Assembly (NCBI GenBank): GCA_050699595.1
Contig: JBOHFI010000025.1
Coordinates: forward strand, 9,260-73,259
DNA: 64,000 nucleotides
DNA from: GCA-003244245 sp050699595
Lineage (GTDB): Bacteria; Actinomycetota; Actinomycetes; Mycobacteriales; Pseudonocardiaceae
Direction of reading: 5' to 3'
The translations under genes and the position numbers were made by a program. Below are positions 17,801-26,800 of the stretch, piece after piece. The notes under the pieces are model-generated. The model saw only the letters and a list, made by a program, of their open reading frames with translations. It was not told the DNA's origin and did not search any database. Each line of letters begins with the position of its first letter. The stretch's first letter is position 1.

Positions 17801-20800
17801 GCGCTCCCCGCCCCCGAACCAGGCTCCACCGGGACGGGACGGGCACCCAGGACACCCCAAGAACAGATCTTGTGCGAGTTGTTCGCCGAGGTCTTAGGCG
17901 TGCCCACCGTGGGCGTCGACGACGACTTCTTCAACCTCGGTGGACACTCACTCCTCGCCACCCGCCTGATCGCCCGAACCCGGGCCACCCTCGATGTCGA
18001 ACTGGGACTACGCACCCTGTTCGACACCCCCACACCCGCCGGCATCGCCGCGCGACTCGACGATGCCGGGCCGGCCCGGCCGGCACTGACACGATACGAG
18101 CGCCCCGACCCACTACCCCTGTCCTTCGCCCAGCGCCGATTGTGGTTCCTGCACCAACTGGACGGCCCCAGCGCCACCTACAACATCCCCCTCGCGCTAC
18201 ACCTCTCCGGACCCCTGGACCGAGAAGCGTTACACACCGCGCTCAGCGATGTGATCACCCGACACGAAAGCCTCCGCACAATCTTCCCCCAGACATCGGG
18301 AGTACCCCGCCAGCAGATCCTGGACCCCCAGACCGCCCACCCCCCGCTGAAGGTCACCCCCACCAGCGAGACCGAGCTACCCCAGGCGTTAAAGACCGCG
18401 GTCCAGCACGGCTTCACCCTGGAAACCGAGCCACCGATACGAGCCGAGCTGTTCGCCCTCACACCGGATGAGCATGTACTCCTGATCGTGGTCCACCACA
18501 TCGCCGCCGACGGCTGGTCACTGCGCCCCCTGTCAGGTGACCTGGCCACCGCGTACACCGCTCGCCACCGGGATGAGGCGCCAGAGTGGACACCGTTACC
18601 GGCGCACTACGGTGACTACGCGTTGTGGCAACAACGACTGTTGGGCGACCAGACCGATCCGGACAGTCTGTTCGCCACCCAGCTGGCCTACTGGACCCAG
18701 GCCCTGACCGGACTACCCGAACACCTACAACTCCCCACCGACCGCCCCCGCCCCCAAGTCACCTCCCACCACGGCGCCTGCCGCACCTTCCAGCTGAACC
18801 CCACACTGCACCACAGGCTGCTCACCCTGGCCCGCCACAGCGGAACCAGCCTGTTCATGATCCTCCACGCCGGACTCGCCACGCTGCTCAGCAAACTAGG
18901 CGCCGGCCACGACATCCCCCTGGGCAGCCCGATCGCCGGACGCACCGACCAGGCACTCGACGACCTGGTGGGGTTCTTCGTCAACACACTGGTGCTCCGC
19001 ACCGACACCTCCGGCGACCCCACCTTCACCCAACTGCTCGCCCGAGTCCGGGACACCGCCCTCGCGGCGTACTCGCATCAGGACGTGCCGTTCGAATACC
19101 TCGTCGAAGTCCTCAACCCCACCCGCTCCCAAGCCCACCACCCCCTGTTCCAGGTCGTACTCACCGTACAGAACACCCCCGACACCACCGTCACCCTCCC
19201 CGACCTGAACACCGATCTCATACCCACACCCACCACCACCGCCAAATTCGACCTCTCACTCAGCCTCACCGAACAACACGGACCCGACGGCACCCCCCAA
19301 GGCCTCGACGGCGTCATCGAATACGCCACCGACCTCTACGACCCCACCACCATCGACACACTCCTCGCACGCTGGGAACGCCTCCTGACAACAGCGGTCA
19401 CCAACCCGGAACACCCCATCAGCCACATCGACATCCTCACCCCCGACGAACACCACCAACTACTCACCGAACACAACAACACCACCACCCCAACCCCCAC
19501 CACCAGCCTACCGGAACTATTCGAAACCCAAACACAGACCACCCCCGACGCAATCGCCGTGACCTCCGAGAACACCACCCTCACCTACACCCAACTCAAC
19601 ACCCACGCCAACCAACTCGCCCACCAACTAATCCACCTCGGCGTGGGCCGGGAGAGCGCGGTGGCGGTGTTGCTGGAACGGTCGGTTGATCTGGTGGTGT
19701 CGATCATGGCGGTGGTCAAGGCCGGGGGAACCTATGTGCCCCTGGATGCCCGTTCCCCGTTGTCGCGGATGTGTCTGATGATGGCGGAGACCGGGGCGTC
19801 GGTATTGGTGACCGATCAGGCGATGCAAGTTCGCGGGCTGCCGGACAGTGCGCGGGTCATCGTGGTCGACGCCGACTCGAATCTGGCAGCGGAGGATCCC
19901 GGTGACCCGGGGATCGCGTGTGATCCCGAGCAACTCGCTTACGTCATGTACACCTCAGGTTCCACGGGAGCACCGAAGGGGATCGCGGTCACGCATCGTG
20001 ATGTGGTGGAGTTGGCGGGGGATCCGTGTTGGCGAGGTGGTGACCACGAGCGGGTGTTGCTGCATTCGCCGCACGCTTTCGACGCCTCAACGTATGAGGT
20101 GTGGGTGCCGTTACTGTCCGGTGGGCAGATCGTGGTGGCCCCGGCGGGTGAGTCGGACATCCCCACCTTGGAACAGACGATCACCCAGAACCATGTCACA
20201 GGGTTGTGGCTGACGGCGGGCCTGTTCAGCATGATGGCCGAACAGTGCCCAGGCTGTTTCGCCGGTGTGGGACAGATATGGACCGGCGGTGATGCGGTGT
20301 CAGCCGCCGCGATCAGCCGGGTTCTGGATACCTGTCCGGAAACCACGGTGGTCAATGGGTATGGGCCTACGGAGACCACGACGTTCGCCGCGCATTATTC
20401 GATGTGTACGCCGTATGACGCTGAGCGCACCGTGCCGATCGGTCGGCCGATGGCTAATACTCGGCTTTATGTGCTGGATGCTTGTCTGCGGTTGATGCCG
20501 CCGGGGGTGGTGGGTGAGTTGTATATCGCGGGGGCGGGCCTGGCGCGGGGTTATCTGCACCGGCCCGGCCTGACCGCACAGCGGTTCGTGGCCGATCCTT
20601 ATGGCCCGCCGGGGGCTCGGATGTATCGGAGCGGGGACCTGGCCCGCCGGCGCCCGGACGGGAACCTGGAGTTCGCGGGCCGGGTTGATGACCAGGTTAA
20701 ACTCCGCGGGTACCGGATCGAGCCAGGTGAGATCGAAACCGTGCTCACCACGCACCCCGACGTCGCGCACACCGCGGTCATCGCGCGGGAGGACCGGCCC

Positions 20801-23800
20801 GGGGACAAGCGACTGGTCGCTTATGTGGTGGCCGCCGGTGAGGGTTACCGGCCAGACGTGCTGCGCGAGTACGCGCGTGAGCGCCTGCCGGAGTACATGG
20901 TGCCCACCGCGCTGGTCATACTCGACACGTTGCCACTGACCCCCAACGGGAAACTCGACCGTGCCGCGCTCCCCGCCCCCGAACCAGGCTCCACCGGGAC
21001 GGGACGGGCACCCAGGACACCCCAAGAACAGATCTTGTGCGAGTTGTTCGCCGAGGTCTTAGGCGTGCCCACCGTGGGCGTCGACGACGACTTCTTCAAC
21101 CTCGGTGGACACTCACTCCTCGCCACCCGCCTGATCGCCCGAACCCGGGCCACCCTCGATGTCGAACTGGGACTACGCACCCTGTTCGACACCCCCACAC
21201 CCGCCGGCATCGCCGCGCGACTCGACGATGCCGGGCCGGCCCGGCCGGCACTGACACGATACGAGCGCCCCGACCCACTACCCCTGTCCTTCGCCCAGCG
21301 CCGATTGTGGTTCCTGCACCAACTGGACGGCCCCAGCGCCACCTACAACATCCCCCTCGCGCTACACCTCTCCGGACCCCTGGACCGAGAAGCGTTACAC
21401 ACCGCGCTCAGCGATGTGATCACCCGACACGAAAGCCTCCGCACAATCTTCCCCCAGACATCGGGAGTACCCCGCCAGCAGATCCTGGACCCCCAGACCG
21501 CCCACCCCCCGCTGAAGGTCACCCCCACCAGCGAGACCGAGCTACCCCAGGCGTTAAAGACCGCGGTCCAGCACGGCTTCACCCTGGAAACCGAGCCACC
21601 GATACGAGCCGAGCTGTTCGCCCTCACACCGGATGAGCATGTACTCCTGATCGTGGTCCACCACATCGCCGCCGACGGCTGGTCACTGCGCCCCCTGTCA
21701 GGTGACCTGGCCACCGCGTACACCGCTCGCCACCGGGATGAGGCGCCAGAGTGGACACCGTTACCGGCGCACTACGGTGACTACGCGTTGTGGCAACAAC
21801 GACTGTTGGGCGACCAGACCGATCCGGACAGTCTGTTCGCCACCCAGCTGGCCTACTGGACCCAGGCCCTGACCGGACTACCCGAACACCTACAACTCCC
21901 CACCGACCGCCCCCGCCCCCAAGTCACCTCCCACCACGGCGCCTGCCGCACCTTCCAGCTGAACCCCACACTGCACCACAGGCTGCTCACCCTGGCCCGC
22001 CACAGCGGAACCAGCCTGTTCATGATCCTCCACGCCGGACTCGCCACGCTGCTCAGCAAACTAGGCGCCGGCCACGACATCCCCCTGGGCAGCCCGATCG
22101 CCGGACGCACCGACCAGGCACTCGACGACCTGGTGGGGTTCTTCGTCAACACACTGGTGCTCCGCACCGACACCTCCGGCGACCCCACCTTCACCCAACT
22201 GCTCGCCCGAGTCCGGGACACCGCCCTCGCGGCGTACTCGCATCAGGACGTGCCGTTCGAATACCTCGTCGAAGTCCTCAACCCCACCCGCTCCCAAGCC
22301 CACCACCCCCTGTTCCAGGTCGTACTCACCGTACAGAACACCCCCGACACCACCGTCACCCTCCCCGACCTGAACACCGATCTCATACCCACACCCACCA
22401 CCACCGCCAAATTCGACCTCTCACTCAGCCTCACCGAACAACACGGACCCGACGGCACCCCCCAAGGCCTCGACGGCGTCATCGAATACGCCACCGACCT
22501 CTACGACCCCACCACCATCGACACACTCCTCGCACGCTGGGAACGCCTCCTGACAACAGCGGTCACCAACCCGGAACACCCCATCAGCCACATCGACATC
22601 CTCACCCCCGACGAACACCACCAACTACTCACCGAACACAACAACACCACCACCCCAACCCCCACCACCAGCCTACCGGAACTATTCGAAACCCAAACAC
22701 AGACCACCCCCGACGCAATCGCCGTGACCTCCGAGAACACCACCCTCACCTACACCCAACTCAACACCCACGCCAACCAACTCGCCCACCAACTAATCCA
22801 CCTCGGCGTGGGCCCTGAACAAATCGTGGCACTCGCGTTGCCCCGTTCACCCGAGCTCGTCATCGCGCTGTTGGCGGTCCTCAAGACCGGAGCGGCCTAC
22901 CTACCAGTGGACCCTGACTACCCGCCCGCGCGAATCGAGCTCATGCTCACCGACGCCCAACCCGCACTGCTGCTCACCACCCGCCGGCTAGCGGGCGCCC
23001 TACCCCAGGACACACCAATCCCCCAGCTGGCCATAGATCACCCCGACACCCTCACGATAATGGGCGAGCACCCGGACACCAACCCCACCGACACTGACCG
23101 CACCACCCCCCTCACCCCCCAACACCCGGCGTATGTCATCTACACCTCCGGCTCCACCGGCACACCCAAAGGCGTCGTGATCTCGCATGCGAGCTTGGGA
23201 AACTTCCTCGCCGCGATGCGGGAGAAAGTCCCGCTCCGGCCAGAGGACCGGCTGTTGGCGGTGACAACGGTCGCGTTCGACATCGCGGCCCTGGAGATGT
23301 TCCTGCCGCTGCTGTCCGGTGCCCGTGTCATCGTCGCATCCACCGAGACCGTCCCCCAGCCCTCAGCTGTACTGGAGCTGATCACCCAGACCGGCGCCAC
23401 GATCATGCAGGCCACACCCTCCCTCTGGCGACTGCTGGTCACGCATGACCCGAACCCGCTGCGGGACCTGCGGATGCTGGTCGGCGGTGAGGCGCTCCCC
23501 GACAGCCTCGCCGAGATCATGCGGACACTCACGGCCACGGTCACCAACCTGTACGGGCCGACCGAGACCACCATCTGGTCAACAACCGCGAACCTGTCCG
23601 AGCAGACGGGAACACCGCCGATCGGTCGGCCGATCGCCAATACCCGAGTATATGTGCTGGATACCGGGTTGCAGCCAGTACCGGTCGGGGTGACGGGTGA
23701 GTTGTATATCGCGGGGGCGGGGTTAGCACGAGGTTATCTACACCAGCCCAGCCTGACCGCGCAACGGTTCATCGCCAACCCTTATGGGCCGCCAGGGACT

Positions 23801-26800
23801 CGGATGTACCGGAGCGGAGACCTGGCCCGCCGGCGCCCGGACGGGAACCTGGAATTCGTGGGCCGCGCGGATGACCAGGTCAAACTCCGCGGGTACCGAA
23901 TCGAACCAGGCGAGATCGAGACCGTGCTCACCGAGCACCCTGGTGTCACGCAAGCCGCCGTCATCACCCGAACGGACCAGCCCGATGACCAGCGACTGGT
24001 CGCCTATGTGGTGGCTGCTGGTGAGAGTTGTCAGCCGGATGCGCTACGCCAGTATGCGCGTGGACACCTGCCGAAGTATATGGTGCCCGCCGCCGTGGTC
24101 ATGCTCGACGCGCTGCCACTAACCCCGAACGGGAAACTGGACCGTCAGGCATTACCCGCACCGGAGTTCAGGTCGACTGAAGCTGCTCAAGCACCTGGGA
24201 CACCCCAAGAACAGCTCGTGTGCGAGTTGTTCGCCGAGGTCCTGGGCCTGGCCACAGTGAGCGTCGAGGACGACTTCTTCGACCTGGGTGGGCACTCACT
24301 GCTGGCCACCCGCCTGATCGCCCGGATCCGCACCACCTTCGGCGTCGAACTGGAACTACGCGCCCTGTTCAACACCCCCACACCCGCCGGCATAACCACC
24401 CGACTGGACGAGGCCGGCCCGGCGCGGCTGGCACTGACCCGGTGTGGGCGCCCCGATGTGGTGCCGTTGTCCTTCGCGCAGAGCCGGTTGTGGTTCCTGC
24501 ACCAATGGGAAGGCCCCAGCGCCACCTACAACATTCCCCTGGCATTGCGTCTGTCTGGCAGACTGGACGGCTCAGCATTGCACGCCGCGCTCGGGGATGT
24601 CGTAGCCCGCCATGAGAGCTTGCGAACGATCTTCCTTCAGGTTGACGGCACACCGTGTCAGCTGGTTTTAGATGCGCAGACGACCTGCCCAGCGCTGCCC
24701 ATCACTGAAACGACCCCAGAAGCGCTACCGACAGTAGTGGCTGTCGCCGCCCAGCACGCATTTGACCTGGAAACCGAGCTACCGGTGTGGGCTGAGTTGT
24801 TCGCCCTGGCACCGGATGAGCATGTGCTGCTGCTGGTGGTGCATCACATCGCTGGTGATGGCTGGTCACTGCGCCCCCTGTTCGCCGACCTGGCCCGGGC
24901 TTACACCGCCCGTTGTCGGGGTCAGGCGCCGGGGTGGGCGCCACTAGCGGTGCAGTACGCCGACTACACGCTGTGGCAACACCAGCTGCTCGGCGAGCGC
25001 ACCGACCCCGAGAGCCTGTTCGCCACCCAGCTGGCTTACTGGACCCACACCCTGGCCGAGCTACCTGAACAGGTGACGCTGCCCGCCGATCGGCCGCGCC
25101 CGCCGGTCGCTTCCTACCGCGGCGGTCACCTGAGCATCCGGTTGGACGCAGCATTGCACCACGGGCTGCTCAGACTGGCCCGCCAGAGCGGGGCCAGCCT
25201 GTTCATGGTCCTATACGCCGGACTCGCCGCGCTGCTCAGCAAACTGGGTGCCGGTGAGGACATTCCCCTGGGTAGCCCGATCGCTGGGCGCACCGACCAC
25301 GCGTTGGATGATCTGGTCGGGTTCTTCGTCAATACCTTGGTGCTGCGGACCGACACCTCCGGTGACCCCACTTTCGGGCAGCTGCTCGCGCGGGTCCGGG
25401 ACACCGCGCTGGCGGCCTACGCGCATCAGGACGTACCGTTCGAGTATCTGGTCGAGGTCCTTAACCCGACTCGGTCCTTGGCGCATCATCCGCTGGTCCA
25501 GGTGCTGCTGGCGGTGCAGAACACCCCCGAAGCGGACTTCGAGCTGCCCGACCTGGACACCGGTCTCGTGCCGGCGTCGACCGGGACCGCGAAGTTCGAC
25601 CTGAGCCTCAGCCTGTCCGAACAACGCGGCCCAGAGGGCACCTCCGAGGGCCTGGAGGGGTTCGTCGAGTACGCCAGCGACCTGTTCGACCCCGCGACGG
25701 TCCAGACGATCGTGACGCGCTGGGTGCGGCTGTTGGAAGCGGTGGTCGCCGACCCGCAGCGCCCGCTCAGCCGGATCGACCTGCTGTCCGCCCACGAGCG
25801 TCACCGGCTGCTGGTGGAGTACAACGACACCGCCCACCCGACGGTCCAAGAGTGTCTGCCGGCGTTGTTCCAAACCCAGGTGCACGCCACACCCGACGCG
25901 GTCGCTGTGATCTTCGGTGCTGTCAGCTTGACCTACGCTCAGCTCAACGCCCGCGCGAACCGGCTCGCACATGCGTTGATCGCGCGAGGTGTGGGTCCTG
26001 AGCGGATCGTGGCCGTGGCGCTGCCCCGCTCACCGGAGCTGGTGATAGCGATCCTGGCGGTGCTCAAGGCTGGTGCGGGCTATCTGCCACTGGACCCGGA
26101 CTACCCACCCGCGCGGATCGCTTTCATGCTCGATGACGCCCGACCGGTGTTGCTGCTCAGCGGCGCGGGACTGCTGGATGAGCCGCCGGGGGGCGAGCCG
26201 ATCCCTCGGTTGGTCGTGGATCACCCTGGCCTGGGTGAGTATCCGGATACCGATCCCACCGACGCTGACCGCACCACCCCCCTCACAGCACAGCATCCTG
26301 CGTATGTGATCTATACCTCGGGTTCCACCGGGCGACCCAAGGGTGTGCTGGTCTGCCATGCCGGTGTGCCCAGCCTGGCCGCGGAACAGAATGAACGACT
26401 CGGCATTGACGCGCGTAGTCGGGTACTGCAGTTCGCCTCCCCCAGCTTCGACGCCTCGCTCTGGGAGCTGTGTATGGCCCTGCTGTCCGGCGCGACGCTG
26501 GTCCTGGCCCCGGCTGAGCAGCTGCTGCCCGGAACACCACTGAGCACGCTGGTCGGCGACCAACGGGTGACGCATGTGACGTTGCCGCCCTCGGTGCTGG
26601 CGGTCCTGCCCGCCCCCGATGGTCTACCGCCGGGAGTGACGGTGGTGGTGGGCGGTGAGGCGTGCCCGGCGGGGCTGGTCGCGGTCTGGTCACCAGGCCG
26701 GCGGATGGTCAATGCTTACGGCCCCACCGAGACCACCGTGTGTGCCACGCTGAGCCGGCCGTTGTCAACCGCGACGGACACACCCGTGCCGATTGGTCGG

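Noticed and set aside
17303..22814. Repeat as a mobile element or CRISPR
   Set aside because: The repeats lie entirely inside the NRPS frame, respect domain phase and show no transposase or terminal repeats. No CRISPR-like short spaced repeats were seen anywhere in the window.
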